A stretch of DNA of 64,000 nucleotides, from positions 153,116 to 217,115 of the forward strand of contig NZ_BIFW01000005.1 of NCBI RefSeq assembly GCF_003967595.1, read 5' to 3'. Below the pieces are notes generated by a model that saw only the letters and a list, made by a program, of their open reading frames with translations, ran no database searches and had not been told where the DNA came from. The stretch comes from Companilactobacillus musae. Its GTDB lineage: Bacteria; Bacillota; Bacilli; Lactobacillales; Lactobacillaceae. Position numbers and translations under genes: made by a program. Positions 1-7,508 of this stretch are shown here, piece after piece; the first letter of the stretch is position 1, and every line of letters begins with the position of its first letter.

Positions 1-1
1 A

Positions 2-403
2 AATAGGGTTAGTCAGGTGACGACATCTGATCCAAAAACTAATGTAAAAATTACAGTTTCAATTAATGGTACAAATTTGAAAGCACATTTAAACAATTCC
101 AGTGCGGCCAAAGCTTTTGCTAAAGAATTACCGGCTACTTTGAGTTTTAGAGATTATGCAGGATTGCCAGAAAAAGTTGCTGATTTAAATCATAGTTTAT
201 CTACTAAAGGAATGCCTAGCGGACATGCTGGAACAAAAGGTTCAATCGGTTATTGGTCTCCAGAACAGAGAATTGTTTTTTATTGGGGAACTGAAGAGTA
301 TTACGAGGGAATTCATATCATTGGAAAATTCGATTCTGCTAATTATCGTAATGTAATTAAGAATATGGGTAATAATGTCGATATTAAGATATCTAAGGAT
401 TAA
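2..403 (+). CDS. Cyclophilin-like fold protein, 5' end outside window
   Basis: The frame is open from base 2 to the stop at 403, so the true start probably lies upstream of the window. The GTG at 17 has no convincing ribosome binding site. The visible part resembles the small cyclophilin-like family (often annotated as cyclophilin_like, DUF-type) seen in Firmicutes, with the stretches LSFRDYAGLPEK, GYWSPEQRIVFYWG and IHIIGKF, which are typical of the beta-barrel core. Many relatives are lipoproteins with an N-terminal signal, which would fit the missing upstream part. The catalytic residues of true peptidyl-prolyl isomerases are not evident, so no enzyme activity is claimed. Only 3 bases separate it from the downstream lipoprotein hydrolase, so the two are probably co-transcribed. 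Confidence 0.7.
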   Translation, partial: NRVSQVTTSDPKTNVKITVSINGTNLKAHLNNSSAAKAFAKELPATLSFRDYAGLPEKVADLNHSLSTKGMPSGHAGTKGSIGYWSPEQRIVFYWGTEEYYEGIHIIGKFDSANYRNVIKNMGNNVDIKISKD

Positions 404-406
404 TTT

Positions 407-1291
407 ATGAGAAAAACAGTTATAAGTGTCTTGCTACTAGTAGGAATGTTGATGATTGCGGGATGCAGTAAAAAAGATGTTAGTGCGAATAATAAGGGAC
501 CATCTGCAGGTAAAGTTGCAAATACCAAAACTAAATCAGTTAATGATCAAGTTTGGCATGTGAAATATAACAATGAAGATATTTATGGTCACATTTACAC
601 AGCTAAAAATCATCCTAAAAAGATGCCGATTGCAATTGTTTCTCACGGATTAGGTGGTAATTATCAAGAGTTAGAGAGTTATGCTAAGAATTTGGCCAAT
701 CAGGGGTATTTAGCATATTCATTTGATTTTCCTGGAGGTAGCTATAATGGGAGAAGTACTGGTATAAAGCAAATTCAGATGTCGATTATTACAGAAGAGC
801 AAGATTTATTGGCTGTAAAAGAAGCATTACAAAAAAGGGATGATGTACTAAAGCATCGCGTTCTTTTGGTCGGTGGTAGTCAAGGAGGGGTTGTCTCAGC
901 TTTGACAGCATCAAATCACCCACAAGATATTGAGGGATTAGCTTTAATGTATCCTGCGTTTTCGATTACACGTGATGCTCAAGAACAATATAGTTCATTT
1001 GATCAAGTACCTAAAACGAATGATTTAATGGGATTTACGGTTGGACGTAATTATTATAAAGAATTGCTAAATATGGATATAACTAATACAGCGACTAAGT
1101 ATAAGGGCCCCGTCTTAATTGTCCATGGTAATAGTGATGATATTGTTTCTATCAAGTATCCCAGACAGGCTGCTCATAATTTTAAGAATGCCCATTTTAT
1201 AGTGTTGAAAAATGCCGGTCATGGATTTTATGGTAAAGATTTGAAATTAGCATTAAAGGACCTCGATGAGTTTGTAAAAAGTAAAAAATGA
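407..1291 (+). CDS. Lipoprotein alpha/beta hydrolase
   Basis: A 294-residue protein with a lipoprotein signal: a basic MRK start, a hydrophobic stretch and the lipobox LMIAGC with lipidated Cys20. This predicts an enzyme anchored to the outer face of the membrane. The alpha/beta hydrolase fold is supported by an HGLGG oxyanion-hole motif near residues 80-84, the nucleophile elbow GGSQGG with Ser158, an acid in NSDD (Asp244/245) and a catalytic His272 in GHGFYG. The best family match is the dienelactone-hydrolase/acyl-peptidase-like esterases; the substrate is unknown. It starts 3 bases after the preceding gene and ends at a strong bidirectional hairpin shared with the convergent LysR gene. 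Confidence 0.85.
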   Translation: MRKTVISVLLLVGMLMIAGCSKKDVSANNKGPSAGKVANTKTKSVNDQVWHVKYNNEDIYGHIYTAKNHPKKMPIAIVSHGLGGNYQELESYAKNLANQGYLAYSFDFPGGSYNGRSTGIKQIQMSIITEEQDLLAVKEALQKRDDVLKHRVLLVGGSQGGVVSALTASNHPQDIEGLALMYPAFSITRDAQEQYSSFDQVPKTNDLMGFTVGRNYYKELLNMDITNTATKYKGPVLIVHGNSDDIVSIKYPRQAAHNFKNAHFIVLKNAGHGFYGKDLKLALKDLDEFVKSKK

Positions 1292-1312
1292 TTTCAAGTT
1301 ATTTGAAGATAT

Positions 1313-1350
1313 GCAAAAGGCCCTCGGATTTTGTTCCGAGGGCCTTTTGC
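1313..1350. terminator. Bidirectional terminator
   Basis: A perfect 16-bp stem (GCAAAAGGCCCTCGGA paired with its complement) with a 6-base loop lies between the convergent hydrolase and LysR genes. T-rich arms face both ways, so it can end transcription in both directions. Confidence 0.85.
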
Positions 1351-1355
1351 GTACA

Positions 1356-2237
1356 TTAATTTAGATATTTGTCCCAAACTTCATTCATTTCTTTTAAAAT
1401 AGGATTAATATTCTTCTTTTGATTTTTTAAGTAAGCTGCATAAAAATCGACTTTAGCGGCATTGTCACTAATGGAAACGTTGATTTGATCGTGACCTTCC
1501 ATTTCCAATTTGCGGTCAATTTTAGAAATATTAGTTGTGAAATAGGAAAAATCAGAATACTTGGTGATTTCACGGAATGCCTCTTGCTGATCCTGGTATA
1601 AGAATTTTGCATCGGGAATTTGTTTCTCGGTGATATTTTTCCAGATACCGATATCAGCAATGACAATAAAGCTCAAGCCTTTAAGGTCAGCAAAAGAAAC
1701 TGATTTTTTATTAGCCAAAAGGGTAAATTGGTTTAAGTTAACAGAAAGCTCTTCTGTTCCGATAAAACGAGACTCAATATCATCAGTCATTATCTCCTGA
1801 TTAGTTAGTACAAAAGAGTAATTGTGATCCAAAAGTTCTTTAGTTACGTCTTCAGGATTAATTAAGTTATCGTTAATATCAATTTTTGATTGAGCTAATT
1901 CTGATTCTCTCAGATGATCCAATAAGATTAAGGGGCCTGGAGCAACTGCACCGACACGAATATTTTTGTGATTATATTCGTACTTTTGAACAGTTGTAAT
2001 TAAATTATTGTTTTGATCAATGACCTTTTGAGCCTCTTTGGCAGCCAGCTCTCCAGTTTTGGTTAATGTGATTCGGTTAGGCTGACGATCAAAGATTTCA
2101 ACATCTAGTTCTTCTTCTAATTTTTGCATTCCCCGCGTAACAGTCGGTTGAGTGACCATTAGATGTTCAGCTGTGGAAGCTAAAGTTCCATATTTTTTAA
2201 ATGTTACTAATTCCTCAAGTAAATAATTATCAATCAT
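1356..2237 (-). CDS. LysR-family transcriptional regulator
   Basis: This 293-residue protein has an N-terminal winged helix-turn-helix of the LysR type (residues about 5-65, including STAEHLMVTQPTVTRGMQKL and a downstream FDRQPNRITLT wing). A substrate-binding-like effector domain fills the rest. It is transcribed divergently from the aldo/keto reductase at 2356, the usual arrangement for a LysR protein controlling its neighbour. The 118-bp gap holds a palindrome that could be its operator. The inducer is unknown. The ATG at 2237 is the first in-frame start. Confidence 0.85.
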   Translation of the reverse strand: MIDNYLLEELVTFKKYGTLASTAEHLMVTQPTVTRGMQKLEEELDVEIFDRQPNRITLTKTGELAAKEAQKVIDQNNNLITTVQKYEYNHKNIRVGAVAPGPLILLDHLRESELAQSKIDINDNLINPEDVTKELLDHNYSFVLTNQEIMTDDIESRFIGTEELSVNLNQFTLLANKKSVSFADLKGLSFIVIADIGIWKNITEKQIPDAKFLYQDQQEAFREITKYSDFSYFTTNISKIDRKLEMEGHDQINVSISDNAAKVDFYAAYLKNQKKNINPILKEMNEVWDKYLN

Positions 2238-2266
2238 TATATATGCCTCACAGTATACGCTATGTG

Positions 2267-2278
2267 TATGCTAGCATA
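2267..2278. promoter_or_regulatory. Candidate LysR operator palindrome
   Basis: A perfect 12-bp palindrome, TATGCTAGCATA, lies between the divergent LysR and aldo/keto reductase genes, next to a second partly symmetric stretch (GTATAC...GTATGC). LysR regulators usually bind dyads in such gaps. The role is inferred from position. Confidence 0.4.
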
Positions 2279-2355
2279 TCTATCTAGTAATTTTCAAACC
2301 ATAAGTCTGGTCATAGAATGTATTCATAAAGTAAATAACGACGAGGTAGAAAATA

Positions 2356-3213
2356 ATGCAAACAGTAAAATTAAATAATGGAATCGAAATGCCACAATTA
2401 GGATTCGGAGTTTTTCAGGTAACAGATTTAGAACAATGTAAACAAGCCGTGTTAGATGCAATCAATACTGGTTATCGTTTGATCGATACAGCTGCAGCTT
2501 ACCAAAATGAAACAGCCGTGGGTGAAGCTATCAAAGAAAGTGGCGTCGACCGCAAAGATTTGTTCATCACTTCAAAATTATGGGTTTCAGACTTTACTTA
2601 TGATAGAGCCAAGAAGGGTATTGAAACTTCTTTGAAGAATTTAGGCGTAGATTACATTGATATGTATCTTTTACACCAACCATATGGCGATACAATTGGC
2701 GCTTGGAAAGCTTTGGAAGAAGCTTATAAAGCTGGAAAAATTCGTGCTATCGGTGTTTCAAATTTTTACGCTGACCAATTGAAAAACTTGGAATTGACGA
2801 CTGAAATCAAACCAGTAGTAAACCAAATTGAAGTTAATCCTTGGTATCAACAGAACTCAGAAGTTGATTTTGCCCAAAGAGAAGATATTACAGTTGAAGC
2901 TTGGGCACCATTTGCTGAAGGTAAGCATGATATCTTCACTAATGAAGCAATTGCTCAGATTGCTCAGAAATATGGTAAATCTAACGGACAAGTAATTTTA
3001 AGATGGCTATTACAACGAGGTATTGTCGTAATTCCTAAGTCAGTTCATGTTAATAGAATTAAGAAAAATATTGATGTCTTTGACTTCGAATTAACCGCTG
3101 ACGAAATGAAAACAATGGCTAACTTGGATAAAGGTGAGAGTCAATTCTTTGACCACCGTGATCCTGTCACAATTGAGCAGATTTTTGGATCAAGTTTAGC
3201 TAAATTGAAATAA
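2356..3213 (+). CDS. Aldo/keto reductase
   Basis: A 285-residue cytosolic NADPH-dependent carbonyl reductase of the AKR5/2,5-diketo-D-gluconate-reductase-like group. The catalytic tetrad is visible: Asp44 (RLIDTA), Tyr49 (AAYQN), Lys74 (ITSKLW) and His107 (LLHQPY). NADPH-binding elements follow near the C-terminus (VVIPKSVHVNRI). The length is normal for the family. A GAGG ribosome binding site precedes the ATG. It is followed 15 bases later by an NmrA-like oxidoreductase, probably in one operon, and is divergent from a LysR regulator that may sense an aldehyde or quinone-type stress. The substrate cannot be read from sequence. Confidence 0.9.
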   Translation: MQTVKLNNGIEMPQLGFGVFQVTDLEQCKQAVLDAINTGYRLIDTAAAYQNETAVGEAIKESGVDRKDLFITSKLWVSDFTYDRAKKGIETSLKNLGVDYIDMYLLHQPYGDTIGAWKALEEAYKAGKIRAIGVSNFYADQLKNLELTTEIKPVVNQIEVNPWYQQNSEVDFAQREDITVEAWAPFAEGKHDIFTNEAIAQIAQKYGKSNGQVILRWLLQRGIVVIPKSVHVNRIKKNIDVFDFELTADEMKTMANLDKGESQFFDHRDPVTIEQIFGSSLAKLK

Positions 3214-3228
3214 TTAGGAGAAATTTAA

Positions 3229-3876
3229 ATGACAAAAGTATTAATTTTAGGTGCTAACGGACAAATTGCCCGTATCGTTGAAGAGCGACTATTAAAAGAA
3301 CAACCAGATGTAGAATTGACTTTATTCTTACGTAATAGTCAACGACTAGCTGATTTGGACGACAATGAAAATGTAACACTTGTTGACGGAGATATTACTG
3401 ATTATGATGCCGTCAATGCTACTATGAAAGGTCAAGATGTAGTTTATATTGCGATGGTTGATCACACTAACGACAATGTCATTACTAAGAATGTAATTAA
3501 ATCGATGAAGGAAAATAATGTTGATCGTATTATTGAATCAAGTTTGTTGGGACTTTATCATGAAGTTCCTGGTGAATTCGGTCGTTGGAATGATGAGATG
3601 GTTCAAAGTGGTTTAGATGCAGCAATCAATGCTGACAAACTCTTATCTGAATCTGATCTAACTTATACTACATTACGTTTTCCATGGTTGAATGATCGTG
3701 ATGAAGTTAAATATACGGTTACTCACAGAAATGACCAATATGTTGGTGTTTCAGGTTCTCGCCAAAGTATGGCTGATGTAATTGTTAAAATCATTGTTGA
3801 TTCAGAATATTTGAAGAACGATTCCGTTGGTATCGCCGATCCTGATACACAAGGTGAAGATCGACCAGTTTATTAA
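3229..3876 (+). CDS. NAD(P)-binding atypical SDR / NmrA-like oxidoreductase
   Basis: A 215-residue Rossmann protein with an N-terminal dinucleotide motif (LGANGQIAR, residues 7-15). The DGDITD segment and the later SSLLGLY and TTLRFPWL blocks are those of the NAD(P)H-binding (NmrA/YwnB-like) atypical short-chain dehydrogenases. It lacks the classical YxxxK pair of true SDRs. It sits second in the aldo/keto reductase operon after a 15-base gap with an AGGAGAA site, and a strong terminator follows. A second paralogue of this type closes the SDR-ADH operon at 17247. Confidence 0.8.
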   Translation: MTKVLILGANGQIARIVEERLLKEQPDVELTLFLRNSQRLADLDDNENVTLVDGDITDYDAVNATMKGQDVVYIAMVDHTNDNVITKNVIKSMKENNVDRIIESSLLGLYHEVPGEFGRWNDEMVQSGLDAAINADKLLSESDLTYTTLRFPWLNDRDEVKYTVTHRNDQYVGVSGSRQSMADVIVKIIVDSEYLKNDSVGIADPDTQGEDRPVY

Positions 3877-3886
3877 AATTAAAGTA

Positions 3887-3936
3887 AAAAATAAGCTAAG
3901 AATCCCCATTTAGAGGAATTTCTTAGCTTATTTTTT
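3887..3936 (+). terminator. Rho-independent terminator
   Basis: A 16-bp stem (AAAAATAAGCTAAGAA with its complement) is followed by a T run. It closes the aldo/keto reductase operon. Confidence 0.85.
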
Positions 3937-4132
3937 GTTGATTTCAAATAGTAATAGTATTTAGTTATTTAAAATTTATTATAAAGGCTATACAACTCTA
4001 TCTGTGATTTTATCAAAATAGGTATAATAAAAATACAAAAACTTAGTGTGTTCCCTTCGCCTGTTCTTAATACTGGAGGTGCTGCAAATGGATTTTTTGC
4101 ATCGAATCCTAGTCTAATTATAGGAGTTAACT

Positions 4133-4204
4133 TTGGAATATCTTTCCATTGTATTCTTGACCTTAGTGATTATATTGCTATTGATTGAGGAAACAAAGCA
4201 CTAG
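4133..4204 (+). CDS. Possible small hydrophobic peptide (toxin-like or remnant)
   Basis: A 23-codon ORF starts at TTG and follows an AGGAG site with correct spacing. It encodes a hydrophobic core (SIVFLTLVIILLLIEE) with a short charged end (ETKH). Size and composition resemble holin-like or Fst-like type I toxins, but no family signature is complete. Its last codons lie inside the 179-bp direct repeat, and the second repeat copy preserves the same ending (LLLIEETKC) behind a different start. It may be a degraded type I toxin cassette; this is inference. Confidence 0.3.
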   Translation: MEYLSIVFLTLVIILLLIEETKH

Positions 4205-4355
4205 ATACAAAAAAGGGCCAGACACTAGCGATGTCTGACCTGAATTAAATGTTCTTTTGATTTTGGGGACTGGAGATTGCCGTCTTCAGTCTTTTTTAAT
4301 GCCCTCGTTTATAGATAAATAGTAACACGAAATACTAAATGATATCAATTAATTC
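4177..4355 (+). repeat. 179-bp direct repeat, copy 1
   Basis: This is colinear, without gaps, with 5511-5689 and differs at a small number of bases. It contains a CAGACA/TGTCTG hairpin (about 4218-4237) and then a rho-independent terminator (GACTGGAGA stem, T run at 4292-4296). Together with copy 2 it flanks the TauE/SafE gene. Confidence 0.9.
4268..4296 (+). terminator. Terminator within direct repeat copy 1
   Basis: The stem GACTGGAGA/TCTTCAGTC has a 6-base TTGCCG loop and is followed by TTTTTT. The identical structure occurs at 5602-5630. Confidence 0.7.
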
Positions 4356-4392
4356 TTGTTGATATACAAGTTTTGTAGTAAGTTGAATTTCC

Positions 4393-4558
4393 TTATTTCA
4401 AACTGGCATATTTTTCAAGTGAACGGATCATTTGAGCAGTGAAAACTGATTCGTTGCCATACCAAGCGGTTGTTTTAACTAATTGTCCTGAACCTGATCC
4501 AACAACTTGTGTTTGAGTAGGGTCAAAGATTGAATCGAATCCAGTATTGATAGGTTCC
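4393..4558 (-). pseudogene. GAPDH C-terminal remnant
   Basis: The reverse strand encodes about 54 residues ending in a normal stop. They match the C-terminus of type I glyceraldehyde-3-phosphate dehydrogenase: SIFDPTQTQVV, then SGQLVKTTAWYGNES, then TAQMIRSLEKYA (the family consensus has AWYDNE and TAQMVRTLEYFA). The catalytic Cys domain and everything upstream are missing; stop codons appear immediately upstream in frame. This is a broken 3' fragment, presumably left by recombination. A full GAPDH is not in the window. Confidence 0.8.
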
Positions 4559-4687
4559 TATTAAACTGGGGCTTTCCGGCTTTTTGTATCAAATGAATGA
4601 AATTCTTCCTTTGACACAATTTTTGATTCGCTCTAACATATATATATAATATTAATCGGTAAGTGCAGGCGTATCCGAAACAAAATT

Positions 4688-5458
4688 GTGCCGTTGGAGA
4701 AAGAAATTATATTGCTCACAATGGTTTATTTAATATTTATGAGTCTGTTAGCCGGTATTTTAACGGGTATTATTGGGATGGCTTCTTTGACTCTTTATCC
4801 AGTTTTATTGTCAATTGGAATATCTCCAATATCTGCTAATGCTACTATCACGGTAGCTACAGTGGGGGCTGGTGTTGGAACAATTGCATCTTCTCTTAAA
4901 GAGCTTCGTAATCACTGGAAGATGGCGATAATAGTCGCTTCTTTGAGTACTACTGGAAGTGTTCTAGGTGCTCTTATTTTAATTCATAGTTCAAACTCTG
5001 GGTTTAAAAAAATTGTTCCGCTTTTTATATTATTGGCTGGGGTTATGCTATTGTGGCCAAGTACTCCAAAAAATGACACGAAAAAAGGTAGTACAGTTAT
5101 AACATTTATCAAGTGGTTAAATGTTATTTTAATCGGACTATATAATGGTTACTTTGGTGCCGCATCAGGATTGTTGATGATTGCGGTGCTTTCAAAATTA
5201 ATTGGCGGAAAGTATATTACCTACAATGCTATTCGTAATTTTTCGTCATTTATTAATAATATTTGTTCGGCGGTCATGTTTATTTTCTTACTTCAAATTC
5301 AATGGTCAGTAATGGTTCCTTTGATTCTAGGTTTATTCGTTGGTGGTTATGTTGGTCCTATTATTGTTCGCTATATACCTTCGAAAGTAATTAAAAATAT
5401 TATTGGTATTATAGCAATTTTTTTGGCCCTTTTACTGGGGTATCAGGCATATTTGTAG
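4688..5458 (+). CDS. TauE/SafE family anion exporter
   Basis: A polytopic membrane protein of up to 256 residues with about eight hydrophobic segments and the duplicated-half layout of the TauE/SafE (DUF81) family. Glycine-rich turns are visible (GILTGIIGMASLTLYP near the start, NGYFGAASGLLMIA in the second half). Family members export sulfite, sulfoacetate or related organic anions; the substrate here is unknown. The start is uncertain: the GTG at 4688 has no ribosome site, whereas the TTG at 4712 lies 11 bases after GGAGA, and the ATG at 4721 begins the first membrane segment. The gene sits alone between two 179-bp direct repeats that end in terminators, so it resembles a self-contained cassette. 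Confidence 0.8.
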   Translation: MPLEKEIILLTMVYLIFMSLLAGILTGIIGMASLTLYPVLLSIGISPISANATITVATVGAGVGTIASSLKELRNHWKMAIIVASLSTTGSVLGALILIHSSNSGFKKIVPLFILLAGVMLLWPSTPKNDTKKGSTVITFIKWLNVILIGLYNGYFGAASGLLMIAVLSKLIGGKYITYNAIRNFSSFINNICSAVMFIFLLQIQWSVMVPLILGLFVGGYVGPIIVRYIPSKVIKNIIGIIAIFLALLLGYQAYL

Positions 5459-5481
5459 GATATCATGATATTTGATTCTTA

Positions 5482-5538
5482 ATGTTTAGAAGGATTATAC
5501 CAATATTTCTGCTATTGATTGAGGAAACAAAGTGCTAG
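5482..5538 (+). CDS. Possible 18-residue hydrophobic peptide, repeat copy 2
   Basis: A short ORF (MFRRIIPIFLLLIEETKC) ends inside repeat copy 2 in the same frame as the ORF at 4133. No good ribosome site is seen. It is probably a remnant; it is listed because both repeat copies keep the same peptide ending. Confidence 0.2.
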   Translation: MFRRIIPIFLLLIEETKC

Positions 5539-5689
5539 ATACAAAAAAAGGCCAGACACTAGTGATGTCTGACCTGAATTAAATGTTCTTTTGATTTTTG
5601 GGACTGGAGATTGCCGTCTTCAGTCTTTTTTAATGCCTTCGTTTACAAATAAATAATATCACGAAACGTTGAAGGATAGCAATTAATTC
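5511..5689 (+). repeat. 179-bp direct repeat, copy 2
   Basis: Second copy of the repeat at 4177-4355, the same length and orientation, offset by 1334 bp. It again carries the CAGACA/TGTCTG-type hairpin and the terminator at 5602-5630, which would end transcription of the exporter gene. Confidence 0.9.
5602..5630 (+). terminator. Terminator within direct repeat copy 2
   Basis: The same stem and loop as in copy 1 (GACTGGAGA, TTGCCG, TCTTCAGTC, T run). It lies downstream of the TauE/SafE gene. Confidence 0.7.
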
Positions 5690-5720
5690 ACTTAAAGCGA
5701 TACTTGATGTTATTTGTAAT

Positions 5721-6065
5721 CTATATTTCAAAAACACCATTATCAAATGGTAATTCGACAACAACGTTGTCAGTTAAGGTGAATTCTTTTACGCTTTCAA
5801 ACACCTTCTTAAAATCAGTAGCTTCGTCATCGCTGAAGAGCTCCATAATTTTTTTCATAATGTCATCTTTATCCATTGAAGTGTGGAATTTATAGAAGTC
5901 CAATACTTTTCCAGTAGAGTTCATGGCGACGAAAGCACTACTGCTGTTTTTATTAGTATATAAGTAACAAACGTTGTCCAAGTAGCCAGTTGCTTCTTTT
6001 TTGTAAAGTTCCAAGTTATCCAATCCAATATTTGATAATTTAACAAACTTAGTTTGTTTATCCAT
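5721..6065 (-). CDS. Hypothetical protein, 114 residues
   Basis: Not recognised. It is a soluble, slightly acidic protein of 114 residues with no signal peptide, membrane segment or metal-binding cysteines. It has an alternating hydrophobic pattern (FVKLSNIGLDNLELYKKEA, VCYLYTNKNSSSAFVAMN) that suggests a small alpha/beta fold. It is transcribed alone toward repeat copy 2. A weak site (CAGGT) lies 6-10 bases upstream of the ATG, and an AT-rich promoter-like stretch follows. Confidence 0.6.
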   Translation of the reverse strand: MDKQTKFVKLSNIGLDNLELYKKEATGYLDNVCYLYTNKNSSSAFVAMNSTGKVLDFYKFHTSMDKDDIMKKIMELFSDDEATDFKKVFESVKEFTLTDNVVVELPFDNGVFEI

Positions 6066-6286
6066 TGTTATACCTGCATTTTCTATTTTATTTACGATAT
6101 CTATGTATAAGTTATTTTGAGTGGATTAAGAGCTTTTGTCAAATTTACCTTTGAAGTGTCATTACATATTCATGAATGCAAGCGTTTTACTTAATTTGTA
6201 ACACAATTGTAACTTATGAAGAAATTTTTAACGTGATATATTAAGTATCTGTTGTTAAATATGTAATTAAATATAGGAGTGTGCAA

Positions 6287-6799
6287 ATGCCACGTAATTT
6301 AAAAGAAGAAATTGTATTCACAGCCATTATGGCCGGATTGATGGTTTTAGTAATGACGGGATATAATGTTGCCATGGCTCAGGGGCTCAGCAGTGGGTTG
6401 CCAATGGCAATTTTAAGCGCTTATCCACTAGGTTTGGGTGTCGCTATCGTATTGGATCTACTAATTGTTGGACCAATCGCTAAAGGATTAGCTTTCAAAT
6501 ATATTATCAATGATTATATGAAGAGAAATACTGCTTTAATCGGTATCACAATCTCAGTTTTGATGGTTCTTGGAATGGTAACTTTGATGTCATTCTTCGG
6601 AATCGCCGTTGAAGGTAAGTTATCTCAAGGACATGTCCTAGCTACTTATGGTCATACTTGGATCTTTAACTTGATTGTTGCTTTACCGCTACAATTATTG
6701 ATCGTTGGACCAATTGCTCGTGGAGTATTGGGTAAGATGCAAAAAGCAGTTGCTAAAGTTGAAGAAACAGAAACAAAACAAGCTGAAGAAGAAATCTAA
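6287..6799 (+). CDS. DUF2798 family membrane protein
   Basis: A 170-residue protein with four membrane segments arranged as two similar halves, each ending in a conserved P-L-x-L-L-I-V-G-P-I-A-(K/R)-G block (LDLLIVGPIAKG near residue 62, LQLLIVGPIARG near 143). This duplication is the hallmark of two-repeat DUF2798 proteins, whose function is unknown. The ATG at 6287 is chosen because AGGAG (6275-6279) is correctly spaced for it. A terminator follows. The charged C-terminal tail (KVEETETKQAEEE) is probably cytosolic. Confidence 0.85.
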   Translation: MPRNLKEEIVFTAIMAGLMVLVMTGYNVAMAQGLSSGLPMAILSAYPLGLGVAIVLDLLIVGPIAKGLAFKYIINDYMKRNTALIGITISVLMVLGMVTLMSFFGIAVEGKLSQGHVLATYGHTWIFNLIVALPLQLLIVGPIARGVLGKMQKAVAKVEETETKQAEEEI

Positions 6800-6818
6800 T
6801 TTTATAGTTATCTAAAAT

Positions 6819-6860
6819 AGCCTTACCGTATTTATTTTGAATACAGTAAGGCTGTTTTTT
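6819..6860 (+). terminator. Rho-independent terminator
   Basis: An AGCCTTACCGTAT stem pairs with ATACAGTAAGGCT and is followed by seven Ts, after the DUF2798 gene. Confidence 0.85.
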
Positions 6861-6940
6861 TACGTAGTTTTAAGATGGAATCACAAAAGTTGCTTGAATT
6901 TAAATATGAGGATATACTTCGTATATACGGAGGTGGCGAT

Positions 6941-7168
6941 ATGAGTGTTAAAGCTAGAAAAGTAGGCAATTCTAAGGTTTTTACTATCCCTCAAGGGATA
7001 AAACCGACAGATGGAGAATACGATGTTTTCCAAGGCCGTCATGGTTCCATTGTATTTACACCCAAAAGAACCAATATTTTTAAGGATAAAAAGTTTATCA
7101 AAACTCATGATTTAGCACAACGTGAAGAATTTACTGATAAATCAAAGGGAGAAGAGGAAATTGACTAA
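6941..7168 (+). CDS. mazE: MazE/PemI-like antitoxin
   Basis: A 75-residue protein. The N-terminal half is a swapped-hairpin AbrB/MazE DNA-binding domain (KARKVGNSKVFTIP, the classic R-x-x-G-N-S pattern); the tail is charged and acidic (EEFTDKSKGEEE), of the kind that wraps around a MazF toxin. The ATG at 6941 follows an ideal GGAGGTGGCGAT site; a longer frame from 6875 lacks such a site. It overlaps the start of the toxin by 8 bases, so translation is coupled. By family knowledge the pair would autorepress through the MazE N-terminus. Confidence 0.85.
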   Translation: MSVKARKVGNSKVFTIPQGIKPTDGEYDVFQGRHGSIVFTPKRTNIFKDKKFIKTHDLAQREEFTDKSKGEEEID

Positions 7169-7508
7169 GTATATTCCCGAACGGCAAGATGTAGTATGGT
7201 TAGATTTTGATCCATCTTCTGGTGAAGAAATTAAGAAAAGACGTCCAGCGTTAGTTCTTAGTAACCGTGGTTACAGTGAATTGACCAGATTAGTTTTGGT
7301 TTGTCCAATTACACATGCCAACAAAAATCATTTAAAAAAAACGGGTTTGCTTATTCCTCTTGTTGGAATATCAGAAATTGATGGATTCATTAATCCTTTA
7401 CAACTTCATACCTTTGATTATCAGTCGAGAAGTATTCGTAAAATTAGTGAATTAGATGACAGTTCTTTCTTTGACGTTATTAGAATTGTTAGTGATATTG
7501 TCGATTAG
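7161..7508 (+). CDS. mazF: MazF/PemK-family mRNA interferase toxin
   Basis: A 115-residue PemK/MazF-fold endoribonuclease. Landmarks are the N-terminal DVVWLDFDPSSGEE, the basic KKRRPALVLSN segment that carries the catalytic arginine, VCPITH and the C-terminal DGFINPLQLHTFDY block. It is expected to cleave mRNA at short sequence sites when free of the antitoxin. The TTG at 7161 is chosen because the AGGGAGAAGAGG site sits just ahead of it, inside the antitoxin reading frame. Its stop overlaps the stop of the convergent Lrp gene, with no terminator between them. Confidence 0.88.
   Translation: MTKYIPERQDVVWLDFDPSSGEEIKKRRPALVLSNRGYSELTRLVLVCPITHANKNHLKKTGLLIPLVGISEIDGFINPLQLHTFDYQSRSIRKISELDDSSFFDVIRIVSDIVD

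Larger units (their letters stand above)
3937..4687. other. Gene-poor decayed stretch
   Basis: This 751-bp gap holds no intact gene of normal size. It contains traces of an unassigned reading frame at about 4045-4190, direct repeat copy 1 (4177-4355), and the reverse-strand GAPDH fragment (4393-4558). An AT-rich stretch with no clear promoter precedes the exporter gene. It looks like an assembly of remnants. Confidence 0.6.

Noticed and set aside
4040..4200. Bacteriocin precursor (a frame with NTGGAANGFFASNPS)
   Set aside because: The frame lacks a convincing start and leader, and no immunity or export gene is adjacent; it reads as a remnant.
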